A DNA stretch of 35,426 nucleotides, taken from a bacterium (GTDB taxonomy: Bacteria > Verrucomicrobiota > Kiritimatiellia > CAIKKV01 > CAIYGI01). Of the stretch, positions 23,721-33,400 are shown piece after piece. Position 1 is the stretch's first letter; the number at the start of each line of letters is the position of its first letter. Under the pieces are notes generated by a model. It saw nothing but the letters and a program-made list of their open reading frames with translations. It was not told where the DNA came from and ran no database searches. The translations under genes were made by a program, and so were the position numbers. Where the stretch lies: assembly GCA_025360745.1 (NCBI GenBank), contig JANYBP010000050.1, positions 1 through 35,426 of the forward strand, given 5' to 3'.

Positions 23721-25004
23721 ATGAACGATCGATCGCGAATCGGCGCTTTTTTTGCCTGGTGGCCGGTGCGGGCCGCGGCTTGGTTTTTCTTTTTTGTGGG
23801 CATTGTCTGGGCGGGGTTCGTTGGTCTGATCCTTTACAAAGGCGGAACCTGGGCGCACATCGTTTTCGCCTCGCGCCCGATTCGCGACAGCGTGGTCAGC
23901 ATCGCGGCGTTCATGATCTGGCACGCGCTGCGGCATGCCGACCGCTACACGGCGCGCGACTGGGGGCGGATGACGGCGCGGGCCGTGCTGCTGGCATTTA
24001 GTCTCGGCGTTTCCCTGCTCGCGACCGAAATCGGACTGCGGATATGGCTGGCGCGCACGCAGACGCGCAACTCCATCGAAGCGTTGCGCCGTTTGCGCGC
24101 CAAGGGCGAACCGATCCCCGTCTACACCACCCATCCGCTGGCCATCATCGTCCAGCCTTCCGACAACCTGCGGCTGATTTACGATCTGCTGCCGTCGCTC
24201 GACATCGATTTCGGACACACGCGCGTGCGCACCAACAAGCTCGGCATGCGCCAGGATATCGATTACCCGCTGGCGCATCCCGCGCGGGGCGTGCGGATTG
24301 TGGGCATCGGCGACTCCGGCATGTTCGGATGGAACGTGGAGCAGGGTGAAGAATACCTGAGCGTGTTGCGCAGCAACCTGACGGCGCGCGCCAACGGCGT
24401 ACTTTACGAGGTCTTCAACCTCGGCGTGCCCGGCTACAACACCCAGTTGGAAGTGGAAAGCCTGCGCAGCAAGGGACTCGCCTTCAAACCCGACGTGGTG
24501 GTCGTGGGCTGGTGCGAAAACGACTATTCGCTGCCGATGTTCGTGCTCCAGAAGCAGGATTTCCGGCGGCGTGATTTGTCATTCCTCTATTGCCTGCTTT
24601 TCGATCGGGCAACGTTCGACGACATTGCCCAGATTAAAATGCGCAATCTGCGCGAATTCGAGCGCGACAAGGTGATCGAGTCCGTTGTCTCCGGCACGGA
24701 GCGCGAGGGCGTGCGTCGCGCCCTTCTGGAACTCAAGGCCCTGGGCGAGAAGCATGGTTTCAAAATCCTGGTCTTCGGGCCAATGGGCGAGGTTGTGCGG
24801 GGATTGTGCCGCGAGCTTGGTTTGCCGTTCTTCAACACGCTGGAGAAGGTTCCGGCGAACAAGTATCCCGAGGAATACGCCATACACTTCATGCACCCCA
24901 GGCCGGGCGGACACCGCGTGCTGGCGGAATACATGGAGCGCGAACTCGATTCCCGCGGCTGGTTGAGCCCCCGCGCAACGGCCGCGACGCCCGCGGCCAA
25001 ATAA
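23721..25004 (+). CDS. Membrane-anchored SGNH hydrolase (divergent, third copy)
   Basis: 427 residues. Helices at about 18-38, 57-70 and 87-103 precede an SGNH domain with IGDSGMFGW (Ser199), NLGVPGYN (block II) and CENDYS (266-271; a Cys-Glu-Asn-Asp form of block III). HPRPGGH near the C-terminus carries the likely catalytic His and the signature HP-x3-GH. It shares only the layout, not detailed sequence, with the paralogues at 13043 and 15209, so it is a separate lineage. AAGGAG lies 5 bases before ATG 23721, and GtrA ends one base earlier. As the last gene of the run it may modify the finished repeat or polymer by O-acylation or deacylation. Confidence 0.85.
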   Translation: MNDRSRIGAFFAWWPVRAAAWFFFFVGIVWAGFVGLILYKGGTWAHIVFASRPIRDSVVSIAAFMIWHALRHADRYTARDWGRMTARAVLLAFSLGVSLLATEIGLRIWLARTQTRNSIEALRRLRAKGEPIPVYTTHPLAIIVQPSDNLRLIYDLLPSLDIDFGHTRVRTNKLGMRQDIDYPLAHPARGVRIVGIGDSGMFGWNVEQGEEYLSVLRSNLTARANGVLYEVFNLGVPGYNTQLEVESLRSKGLAFKPDVVVVGWCENDYSLPMFVLQKQDFRRRDLSFLYCLLFDRATFDDIAQIKMRNLREFERDKVIESVVSGTEREGVRRALLELKALGEKHGFKILVFGPMGEVVRGLCRELGLPFFNTLEKVPANKYPEEYAIHFMHPRPGGHRVLAEYMERELDSRGWLSPRATAATPAAK

Positions 25005-25032
25005 AACTTCCGGCGCAGGGCGCGCGGCGAAG

Positions 25033-25686
25033 CTATTGCTGAACCGGCGGCGGCGCCGGCGGACTCGCGGTATTCTTGCGGCGCTTTTGTTCGCGCGGCG
25101 GCTTGGCGAAAAGCTCCATCTGGCTGCCGCGCAGAAAGCCGTAGGTCTTCAGAATGCGGATGGTTTGCAGAACATCCGACTGCTCGTAGTTGTGTCCGAG
25201 CTGTACCCGACCGATCAAGTCGGTCAGCATCGTGTGGAACGAAACCACCCCGTCAACCCCGTGATCGCGCAGCGCATGCAGCGCCTTTTCGCGCAAATCG
25301 CCGGCCGCCGGCAATTGCGGCAGGCACAATACCGCCGCCGTGGCGCCGGCGCCCGTGCGCTCGGCCGCCGCCCGCCGCGCGGCGGCTTCGGCAAAACGCA
25401 GCAGGTCGGGAGTGGCGTCGATTGTGGACTTGTAGAGGCGCCCGGTGTGCTTGCCGCTGATGCTGACCAGCGCCCGCGCCACGCCGCCAAAATCCTCGGT
25501 GGTCCAGAACATGTGCGATGGAATACGCGGTTCCGTCACCAGCGGGTGCAGGATCAGCAGGTCTATGTCCGCCTCCGGTCCCGAACGCGGGAAGCGCCCC
25601 GGCGACGGGTGATTGCCGGGCTGCGTAACGAAATAGCCCAGCGCCTCGAAATATTCCCTTACGATGGCCTCATTGACTGACGACAT
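25033..25686 (-). CDS. Unknown protein, possible PD-(D/E)XK-like fold
   Basis: 217 residues. The start NEAIVREYFEALGYFV, a helix followed by a hydrophobic strand, and then EADIDLLILHP resemble the first half of PD-(D/E)XK nuclease-like domains, where IDLL carries the metal-binding Asp. The place where active enzymes have an E-x-K strand here reads VSISGKHTG, so the catalytic pair may be lost. The C-terminal half is helical, with FLRGSQMELF and then a basic/Pro-rich tail (KRRKN, Pro run). It overlaps aroB by 17 bases and is the last gene of the minus-strand operon. This fold reading is pattern matching by eye and the function is unknown. Confidence 0.7.
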   Translation of the reverse strand: MSSVNEAIVREYFEALGYFVTQPGNHPSPGRFPRSGPEADIDLLILHPLVTEPRIPSHMFWTTEDFGGVARALVSISGKHTGRLYKSTIDATPDLLRFAEAAARRAAAERTGAGATAAVLCLPQLPAAGDLREKALHALRDHGVDGVVSFHTMLTDLIGRVQLGHNYEQSDVLQTIRILKTYGFLRGSQMELFAKPPREQKRRKNTASPPAPPPVQQ

Positions 25687-26749
25687 TCCAGGTCTCCTCC
25701 AGAATCGTATCCGGCACTTCGCACCCGATTTCCGCTTCGCCGAGTTTCTTCAGGAGCACGAACCGCGGCGTACGCCGCACGGATTTCTTGTCGGCGATCA
25801 TCGCCGCCCGCAACGTCATCCAATCGCCGCCCGCCAGGCGCACGGGCAGTCCCAACTGTTCGAGCAGGCGCGCCACGCGCACGGCGTCCGCTTCCGGCAA
25901 CCCCCGCACCCGCGCCGAGAGCCGGGCCGAGTATACCATGCCCATCGCCACCGCTTCGCCGTGCAGCCAGGTTCCGTACCCGGCCGTCTTCTCGATGGCA
26001 TGCGCCAAGGTATGTCCGAAGTTGAGCGCCGCGCGCATGCCCAGTTCGCGTTCATCCATCGCGACCACATCGGCTTTGATCGCGCAGCAGCGCGCCACAA
26101 CCGTTTCCAGCAGTTCCTGGTCGCCCGCCTGTAGTTCCGCCAGATGGGTTTCCAATTTGTGGAACAGCACGGCATCCCAGATCGCGCCGTATTTGACGAC
26201 TTCAGCCAGGCCCGAAATGTATTCGCGTTTGGGCAGCGTCAGAAGCGTCGCGAGATCGGCAACCACGGCCATCGGCTGGTGAAAGACGCCGACAAGATTT
26301 TTTCCCTCGGGCAGGTTGACCGCGGTCTTGCCGCCCACGGAACTGTCCACCATGGCCAGCAGCGAAGTCGGCGCCTGCACCAGGCGGATACCGCGCAGAA
26401 AGGTCGCCGCGACAAAACCGGCCAGGTCGCCCACCATGCCCCCGCCCAAGGCCATGATCGTCGAACCGCGGTCGAGTCCCGCGGCCACCGCCTGCCGATA
26501 CAGCAGCGCCGCGCTGGACAACTCCTTGGATTTTTCGCCGGCCGGCGCCACGGCGCGGGTCACGACATAACCCGCCTGTTCGAGGCGCGCCTGCCAGCCC
26601 GCGCCATAAAGCGGATCCACATTGCTGTCGCTGACGATGAAGACCCGGCTGCCCGGCGCTCCCAGTCCCTCCGGCAGAGGGACATCTTTGCGTCCGATCC
26701 AGATCGGATAGGTGCGTTCCCCGAGTTTGACCTGCAAGATTTTGGCCAT
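25670..26749 (-). CDS. aroB: 3-dehydroquinate synthase
   Basis: 359 residues. It turns DAHP into 3-dehydroquinate, the second step of the shikimate pathway. The NAD-binding stretch LGGGMVGDLAGF is at 101-112, followed by PTSLLAMVDSSVGGKTAVN (127-145). Zinc ligands are visible as Glu183 (AEVVKYG), His246 (NFGHTLAH) and His263 (WLHGEAVA). Length and motif order are normal. ATG 26749 was chosen because GGAG in GTGGAGAAAGCGGTC precedes it at good spacing; the in-frame GTG 26764 belongs to that ribosome site. It follows fmt by 27 bases and overlaps the gene after it. Confidence 0.97.
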   Translation of the reverse strand: MAKILQVKLGERTYPIWIGRKDVPLPEGLGAPGSRVFIVSDSNVDPLYGAGWQARLEQAGYVVTRAVAPAGEKSKELSSAALLYRQAVAAGLDRGSTIMALGGGMVGDLAGFVAATFLRGIRLVQAPTSLLAMVDSSVGGKTAVNLPEGKNLVGVFHQPMAVVADLATLLTLPKREYISGLAEVVKYGAIWDAVLFHKLETHLAELQAGDQELLETVVARCCAIKADVVAMDERELGMRAALNFGHTLAHAIEKTAGYGTWLHGEAVAMGMVYSARLSARVRGLPEADAVRVARLLEQLGLPVRLAGGDWMTLRAAMIADKKSVRRTPRFVLLKKLGEAEIGCEVPDTILEETWNVVSQ

Positions 26750-26776
26750 GACCGCTTTCTCCACGCGCTTTTAGCG

Positions 26777-27715
26777 TTATGCCAGCACCGTTCCCACCGT
26801 CAGCGGATGGCCGCGCAAAAACTCCGCGCCGCCCATTGTCCGCCGACCCACCGGCTGCACTGTCCGCAGCCGCAAGGCGCCAGCGGCGGCCGCCACCAGC
26901 GGGCCTTCGACCCCGCCAACATCCAACACCTGCCCGGGGCGCGCACCCGCCGCGCACTCCTCGACCGCCGCCCGCCAGACGCGCAGCGTGCCGCCGTCCG
27001 GCAACAAACCGAAGCAGACCGGCCAGGGATTAAAGGCGCGCACGCGCCGCTCCAATTCGAGAGCCGTCCGCCGCCAGTCCAGCCGCCCATCGGACTTGTT
27101 CAATTTCGGCGCCAGCGTGGCCTGCGTCTCGTCCTGCGGCCTGCCGCGCAGCGTTCCGCGCGCCAAGCCCCGCAGCGTCTCCACCAGCAGCTCCGCACCC
27201 GAAATCGCCAGCCGGTCGTGCAGCGACCCGCCGGTATCGCCAGGCTCAAGCGGCTCGCTGCACTGTAGCAGAATCTCGCCGGCGTCCATGCGTTCGTTCA
27301 TGCGCATGGTGGTTACGCCGCTGGTCTTCTCGCCGCCCGCCACGGCCCATACGATGGGCGCCGCGCCGCGATATTTCGGCAACAGCGAAGCATGAACATT
27401 GATGCACCCCAAGGGCGGCAGATCGAGCAACTCGCGCCGCAACAACTGTCCATAGGCCACAACGACCAGCAGGTCCGGCGCCAGAGCCCGCAAGGCGGCG
27501 AGCGCTTCGGGCGCGTTGATCCGCTCCGGGGTCAACACGGGCATCCGCCGCGCGGCGACAAGCTGCCTGACCGGACAGGCCGCCACCGCCAGGTTGCGCC
27601 CACGCGGACGATCGGGCTGGGTGACCACGGCTGCCACCTCGACGCCTTCGAGCGTCAACAGCCGCTCCAGCGAGGCGCAGGCAAAATCGGCCGATCCCAG
27701 AAACACCACCCGCAT
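26777..27715 (-). CDS. fmt: Methionyl-tRNA formyltransferase
   Basis: 312 residues, typical length. It formylates initiator Met-tRNA using 10-formyl-tetrahydrofolate. The N-terminal Rossmann domain begins VVFLGSADFA. The catalytic block NVHASLLPKYRGAAP (106-120) has Asn106 and His108, and Asp144 is in MDAGEI. The C-terminal domain (about 205-312) has the usual KLNKSDGRLDW and RVRAFNPWP motifs. The tRNA-binding loop after SLLP reads KYRGAAP, with Lys-Tyr where RWRG is more common. The gene sits 22 bases after the fumarase beta gene and just before aroB, a housekeeping cluster; no def gene is next to it. Confidence 0.97.
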   Translation of the reverse strand: MRVVFLGSADFACASLERLLTLEGVEVAAVVTQPDRPRGRNLAVAACPVRQLVAARRMPVLTPERINAPEALAALRALAPDLLVVVAYGQLLRRELLDLPPLGCINVHASLLPKYRGAAPIVWAVAGGEKTSGVTTMRMNERMDAGEILLQCSEPLEPGDTGGSLHDRLAISGAELLVETLRGLARGTLRGRPQDETQATLAPKLNKSDGRLDWRRTALELERRVRAFNPWPVCFGLLPDGGTLRVWRAAVEECAAGARPGQVLDVGGVEGPLVAAAAGALRLRTVQPVGRRTMGGAEFLRGHPLTVGTVLA

Positions 27716-27737
27716 CGTTCAGTCCCCTCCAACGCCT

Positions 27738-28355
27738 TCACCCGTGCCCGGCGGCGGCGCCGGATTCGGCTGAGGACGTCAAGTCGCGATAGACCCTGCG
27801 CGACGCCCGCGCCACGCGTTCGTAGAGGCTGTGCCCGGTCGCGTCCATGGTCACGAGCGCCGGGAATGTATCCACTTCCAGTTCCCAGAGCCCCTCGGCA
27901 ATGCCGAACTCTTTGACAAAACCGCCTTCACGCGCCTCGCGCACGCGCGCCGCCAGAACTTGCGCGGCGCCGCCGACCGCCTGCGCGTAAACGCAGCCGT
28001 ACTGGCGGCAAGCCGCCAGTGTCCCCGGACCCATGCCGCCCTTGCCGATGATCAGGCGCACGCCCAGAGTGGCGATGATTTTCGCCATGTAGGGCTCTTC
28101 GCGAATCGAAGTCGTCGGCCCGGCGGCGATCACGCGCCAGCGCGCGCCTTCGCGCCGCATGACCGGACCGCAGTGGAACAAGGCGCCATCGCGCAACTCG
28201 ACCGGACATTTACCACCCTCGGCCAGATACCGGTGCAGCCGGTCGCGCCCGGTATATATCCGCCCGGAAATGAGCAGCGGCATGCCGACGCGCAACGGCG
28301 CAATCTGCTCTTTTGTAAAAGGGTATACGAGTTGAACCGGCGTCAGTAGAGCCAC
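27738..28355 (-). CDS. Class I fumarate hydratase, beta (C-terminal) subunit
   Basis: 205 residues from GTG 28355. It matches the C-terminal domain of class I fumarases and the beta subunit of two-chain fumarase/tartrate dehydratase: LRVGMPLLISGRIYTGRD near the start, HCGPVM, AAGPTTSIREEPY, IGKGGMG and WELEVDTFPALVTMDA. GTG was chosen because it overlaps the last codons of the alpha gene by 13 bases and no other start fits the domain border; a longer frame upstream would be non-homologous sequence. With the alpha subunit it forms the oxygen-sensitive 4Fe-4S enzyme that hydrates fumarate to malate. L(+)-tartrate dehydratase is the alternative; the setting favours neither. Confidence 0.92.
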   Translation of the reverse strand: MALLTPVQLVYPFTKEQIAPLRVGMPLLISGRIYTGRDRLHRYLAEGGKCPVELRDGALFHCGPVMRREGARWRVIAAGPTTSIREEPYMAKIIATLGVRLIIGKGGMGPGTLAACRQYGCVYAQAVGGAAQVLAARVREAREGGFVKEFGIAEGLWELEVDTFPALVTMDATGHSLYERVARASRRVYRDLTSSAESGAAAGHG

Positions 28356-29230
28356 TTGCGCACCCCCCCGTTCGGCGCCAGCACCACGCCCCGGCGCCGC
28401 ATCGCCCAACACATGTAGGAAATCGTGACGAAATACGAAGCCGGCAAGCGCGACAAAGCGCCCACCTTGACACCCAGCAGAGTCGGCGCGCCACCCAGCC
28501 CCATCGGTCCGATGCCCAGCCGATCGGACTCGCGCAGCAAGCGGTCCTCCAGTCTCCGCAACGCGATCACATCCGAACGCTCGTCCATCCGGCGCAGCAG
28601 TTGCTCCTTGGCATGCGCGTAACCTGTCGCACGATCGCCGCCGATGCAAACGCCCAGGATCCCGGGCGCGCATCCGTTGCCCTGCGCCCGCACCAGCGCA
28701 TCCAGCACGCAACGCCGCACGCCCTCCAGGTCGCGGCCGGCCTTAAGGCGGTCGTCGGGCAGACTGTACTGGGCGCTCATGTTCTCCGAACCGCCGCCTT
28801 TCATCATCAGCCTGACGCGGATCGTATCGCGCGCTCCGGGTTCAAAATGGAACACAGGTGCGCCGTTGCCCACATTGGTCGGATAGGGCGCGTTGTTCAA
28901 GGCGTCGAGCGTGTTTTCGCGCAGGTAGCCTTCGCTGGTGGCCTGGGCCACCGCTTTGCGGGTCGCGGCCATCAGCGCCAGCGGATCGATTCCCGGCGGA
29001 GTGGTGAAGTAGAACAGCAGCGTCCCGGTATCCTGGCAGATCGGCGCGTCATTGTCCCGCGCCGCCGCGACATTGGACAGGATCATATCGAGAATACCAC
29101 GCGCATGGCTGCCGGGCTTGGCCCGCGCACAACTGCGCCGCAGCGCCGACTCGACATCCGCCGGCAGATCCGTCGAGGTTCGCCGGATCAACTCCAAAAG
29201 ATTTTCTTCAAGCAAAGCCCACTTCTTCAT
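28343..29230 (-). CDS. Class I fumarate hydratase, alpha (N-terminal) subunit
   Basis: 295 residues. It carries the iron-sulfur cluster ligands: Cys65 in PICQDTGT, Cys187 in GNGCAPGILG and Cys274 in SYMCWAM, which correspond by motif to the three cluster cysteines of class I fumarases. Other signatures are TNVGNGAPVFHFE, KGGGSENMS and GIGPMGLGGAPTLLG. It works with the beta subunit encoded next, overlapping by 13 bases. It starts 22 bases after hemW. Class I enzymes are oxygen-labile and common in anaerobes, which fits, but does not prove, an anaerobic or microaerobic life. Tartrate dehydratase alpha (TtdA) is a close relative and cannot be fully excluded. Confidence 0.92.
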   Translation of the reverse strand: MKKWALLEENLLELIRRTSTDLPADVESALRRSCARAKPGSHARGILDMILSNVAAARDNDAPICQDTGTLLFYFTTPPGIDPLALMAATRKAVAQATSEGYLRENTLDALNNAPYPTNVGNGAPVFHFEPGARDTIRVRLMMKGGGSENMSAQYSLPDDRLKAGRDLEGVRRCVLDALVRAQGNGCAPGILGVCIGGDRATGYAHAKEQLLRRMDERSDVIALRRLEDRLLRESDRLGIGPMGLGGAPTLLGVKVGALSRLPASYFVTISYMCWAMRRRGVVLAPNGGVRKWLY

Positions 29231-29252
29231 CGGTGTTGGTAAACTATCACAC

Positions 29253-30410
29253 TCATCCCATCAGTTCAACCGCCACTCCATCGGCGACTTCGCGACCGCG
29301 CCGCGTCAGCCGCCAGACGCCGTTCGCTTCGACCACCACCCCGATTTTTGCCAGTTGCTCCAGCGTACGCCGCCAACGGCCAAGCCCCGTCACCGGCGGC
29401 GCGTAGCGCTGCTCCAGTTCGCTCAAGCTCACGCCTTCCGCAGTACGCAGGCCGAAAATCAGCCGGTCCAGCGCCTGGCCTTCGACGTTCGATCTTTCCA
29501 ATTCACGCGGCGGCATCGGCGCCGCAATGTAAGCGCTTATATCCGCCTCGTTGGTCCAGCGCCGGCCGCCGCGATGCGAAGCCGCCGCCGCCCCCAGGCC
29601 AAGGTAGTCGCCGCCCCGCCAGACCGCGAGATTGTGGCGGCATTCGAAACCCGGCAAAGCATAGTTGGAAATTTCGTAACGCGCGAACCCGGCCTCGCCC
29701 AACCGTTTTTCGGCCGTCGCCAGGCGCGCCAGTTGCCGTCCGTCGCTCAGCGGCGCAAAACGTCCCGCCGCCCGCTCTTTGGCGAGTTGCGCCCCCTCCT
29801 CCACCGTCAGCGCATAAACCGAAATGTGCCGCGGTCTCAATGCCAGCGCGGCGTCGAGCGTCGCCGCCCAGCGCGCCGGGCCCACACCCGGCACGCAGGC
29901 GATCAAATCCAGTCCCCAGTTGTCGAAGCCCGCCGCGCCGATGGCCTCAACCGCCTCGCGTACCTGCGCGACCGTGTGCCGCCGCCCGAGACGCCGCAGC
30001 ACGCCATCGTCGAAAGCCTGCGCCCCCAGACTGATGCGGTTCACTCCCAGCCCCTTCCACCGCGCCAGCCGCTCCGGGGTCAGGGAGCCGGGATTGGCCT
30101 CCACGGTCCATTCCGTGACGGACGAAAGCTCGAACGCCGCGTGCAGCGCCTCGCCCAGGCGCATCCAAGCCTCGCCTGACAGCAGCGAGGGCGTGCCGCC
30201 GCCGATATAGATCGTCGCGGGACGCAACTCCGGCCACTCCGCCCGCTCGCGCGCCAGTTCCGCCCGCACGGCCCGCAGCCAACCCGCCTCGCCTTCGGGC
30301 GTGAACGCCACGGAATAAAAGGCGCAGTACGGGCATTTGCCGTCGCAAAACGGCACATGCAGATACAACCCGTCGGGATGGTGAAAAGTTTCCACGTTCA
30401 CGTTTTTCAA
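29253..30410 (-). CDS. hemW: HemW-like radical SAM protein (heme chaperone)
   Basis: 385 residues. The radical SAM motif is FCDGKCPYCAF with Cys22, Cys26 and Cys29. The position after the third Cys is Ala-Phe rather than the second Cys of HemN, which marks HemW rather than coproporphyrinogen oxidase. GGGTPSLL (glycine motif), the NPG strand of the barrel and the C-terminal HemN_C-like region (GLRTAEGVSLSEL) follow. HemW proteins bind heme and hand it to respiratory enzymes. No in-frame ATG precedes the motif: the starts available are TTG 30410, GTG 30401 and GTG 30395. TTG was kept, 20 bases after the restriction gene, but the N-terminus is uncertain by up to six residues. Confidence 0.9.
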   Translation of the reverse strand: MKNVNVETFHHPDGLYLHVPFCDGKCPYCAFYSVAFTPEGEAGWLRAVRAELARERAEWPELRPATIYIGGGTPSLLSGEAWMRLGEALHAAFELSSVTEWTVEANPGSLTPERLARWKGLGVNRISLGAQAFDDGVLRRLGRRHTVAQVREAVEAIGAAGFDNWGLDLIACVPGVGPARWAATLDAALALRPRHISVYALTVEEGAQLAKERAAGRFAPLSDGRQLARLATAEKRLGEAGFARYEISNYALPGFECRHNLAVWRGGDYLGLGAAAASHRGGRRWTNEADISAYIAAPMPPRELERSNVEGQALDRLIFGLRTAEGVSLSELEQRYAPPVTGLGRWRRTLEQLAKIGVVVEANGVWRLTRRGREVADGVAVELMG

Positions 30411-30430
30411 GGTTTGCGGCTACGCGGAAG

Positions 30431-33400
30431 TTAAGCGTTCTCCACAATCCCGATCTCTTCATCCGTGAGGCCGTAAAGTTCATATATCAAACGGTCTATT
30501 TCACGATTCGCGGCGTAAATCTGGCGTTCAAACGCTTCCTTGTCGGGAGGGGACTTCGCGACAGCAACCTGCTTATGCAAACTCATGATCCGGTCCACAA
30601 TGTTGTGGAGGGCGATAGATGCGCCTTCGGACGGGATGGCGATGGGCATTTGTTCGATGTATTGCTTGTTAAGCGCGATGTACCCGCCACGAAATGGCGT
30701 GCTGACCGGTCGCAGGAAACGGCTCAACAAACTTGAATTGAGTATCCCGAGCAGGCAGTAGTAGTCAATCGTTGCATCGTCACAAAGCGCAATACCGTAA
30801 CCGCCTCCGCCGCCTCCGCCGCTTCCCACAAAATAGTAGCGCCCTTCAAGGTCCGGCGCAAAGCAACTTCCCGTCGCAATGGAAGGAACAAGCAGTTTGG
30901 AAAGAGACATTTTTACATGGTTCTTTTTATAAACATATCCGTACCATGGCAGTCCCATTTTGCCTTTGTTTCGCTCAGATAAGCGCGCCTTGCATTCAGT
31001 TAGATAAGCCCACGTCAGAGGAAATCTTTGAGCGTAAATATCTGATGGAATCAGAGAGGACTTCCCCGATCGAGTCTCATACGGAAAGATCAGAAGTTTG
31101 GAAACATCAGAGAGAACATACCGCCGGATATTGAGAGAACCCTTTAGAAAGGGCTTCAAATGCGCACTCTCGAACCAATGGTTTCGACCAGTGTGCTTTG
31201 ACGAACAGAGGACTCTGCCTTTGTCGCGTTTTACTTCTTCAAGAATGAAAACATCGTCGGCATCCGTCTGAAGTCCGACAAACAGATCGGCAATATCCCC
31301 AAGTTTCACCGGCCATTTATTGAGGGCCTCAAACACCTTCGCCGTCGCACCGACCGCGAAATTCCATTCTTCCGAGGTGATCACCCGGGCTGGGATGCGT
31401 CCCTCGGCTCCCGTTGGCGTGGCCTTTCTACCTTTGGCGCGATACAATGCCGCCGCTTCATGGACAATCATGGGCGCAACATCCGTCTCCTTGCCGCCAA
31501 CGAGTTCCAATTGTTCCATTCGCCATGCGTCGAGGTCGTCTATGCGTCTGAAATAGCACTCTTCGATGCCCGCTTTATGGAGAAATAGCAAGCAAGTGTA
31601 AGTCGTAGCCCCTGCGAACACCTGCTGATCTCCGAAATGAACGACGTGCGCGAGGTTTCGGCCGCCGGCTATGATGCCGCGCAGGGCTTCGCCGTACTGC
31701 GCGTTGAAAAACTTGTGCGGCAGAATGAAGCCCAGCCGCCCGGATTTGTTCAAAAGACTCAAGGCCCTTTCGACGAAGACAACGTATATGTCGTAGTTTC
31801 CGGCCGCCGCCGACCGGTAGAGCGACTTGTAGAGTTCTACTTCGACCGGCGCCCATTCCTTCAGCGTCTGAATACGGATATACGGCGGATTGCCTATGAT
31901 GGCGTCGAATCCGGACAAGGTGGTAGCGGCGTCTCTGCCGCTTCCAACGCGGCGAGACGCCGCATCCACTTTGAAGACCTCCCGGAAGGCTGTCGTCCAG
32001 TCGAAAACGTTGATCCGGTAGCGGTCTTCCTCCGGCAGCAGGGAAAGTTGCTGGTATCTGTAGGCATCCGATCCGATCAGGGAATTGCCGCATTTGATGT
32101 TGCTACCGAGGTCAGGCAGGGCGCGCTGATGGAAAAGCTCAAACTGCTTCGTGATGCTCTCTTGCGATTCGCCTTCCAGCACTTTCAAGAGCAGCGAAAG
32201 CTTCGTCACCTCGACCGCCTGCGCGTCAATGTCCACGCCAAAGATGTTATTCAGCAGGATGCGCTTGCGCTCCTCGGTTGTAAGTCGCCAATCTCCACCT
32301 TGCGTTTGATAAAACGGCGCCTTTTCCCTCCTCAATTTATCGTTCCGCGTTCCCGGCTTCGCCAAGGGTTCGCAGAGCGAGCCGCGTTCATCGTTTACAT
32401 ACCAGTCCCGGTGCCAGTCGAGCAGAAATTGAAACGCTGCGATCAGGAAGGAGCCGGAACCGCAAGCCATGTCGCAGAATCGCAGTTTTGCAACCTGGCT
32501 CGGCGTTTTGCCTTCAAGCAGCGGTCCGATTGTCTGCCGGACAATCGCCTTTGTAATAAAGTCCGGCGTATAAAACACGCCTCCCGCCTTGCGGACTTCC
32601 GGTTTTTCCTCAACCTTCGCCTGCTGTCCGGCGGTCAGCCGTATCACCTTGCCCAGGAAACGCTCGTAAACCTGGCCCAGAATGTCGGCGGACAAAACGG
32701 AAAACTCGTAGGGGCTTTCCGGGTAATAGAGATTGGCGAGAATATCGCGCAAAACCTTGTCGTCGATCTTCAGCGATAACGTCAACTCGTCCGGCGCCTC
32801 TGGCCGCTCCTTCTCGCGCTGGAAATGGAACAGGCCGGAGTTATAGCGCTCATCCGCCCGCTGGAAGAACTCGCAGAGTCTGGGATAGACCCGTTCGCCA
32901 TTGCGGAGCGTCATCAACCGCCCGTAAGGTTCAATACCACGGTCCTCGCAGATACGCAGAAATACGATCCGGTCAATCGTGCATTGAACGGAGAAATTCA
33001 ACTCCCGCTGCGACAACTCAGGATTCCGCAAAGCGATGGTGCGGGCGAGCAGATCCCGCCAGCGTTCGATTTCCTCAAGGAAAGCATCGTCCACGCTGGT
33101 TGTACCGCGCTTGCCTTTGGCGCTTTCGGCGAACTTGTCGAACGAGCCTCTCAGCACCGCCTCGCGGGAAAAGATGGCGGCGATTTCGTCCCACTTTTCC
33201 GCATATTGCCCGGAAGTCAGATACATGACGCGGGCAACCGCGGCCGAATCGTTCTTGTTGGGTTTGACGCGGCAGTCATAGACGGCAAACTCACCGAAGT
33301 CGGTCAGGATGCTCAAAGGAAGTTTCGCCGACCAACCGTAGCGCCGCAGTTGGTAAGCCGGATGCGGGGCATCTTTGATGTTCACGGACGGCTTCTTGCA

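Noticed and set aside
9902-25004. XrtA/PEP-CTERM exosortase system
   Set aside because: The VEDW deacetylase and glycan genes suggested it, but there is no exosortase, no PEP-CTERM tail and no polysaccharide chain-length or export gene in the window.
28356-28712. Longer fumarase beta reading with 119 extra N-terminal residues
   Set aside because: The extension is antisense-like Gly/Arg/Ala sequence overlapping the alpha gene in another frame; the domain begins at GTG 28355.
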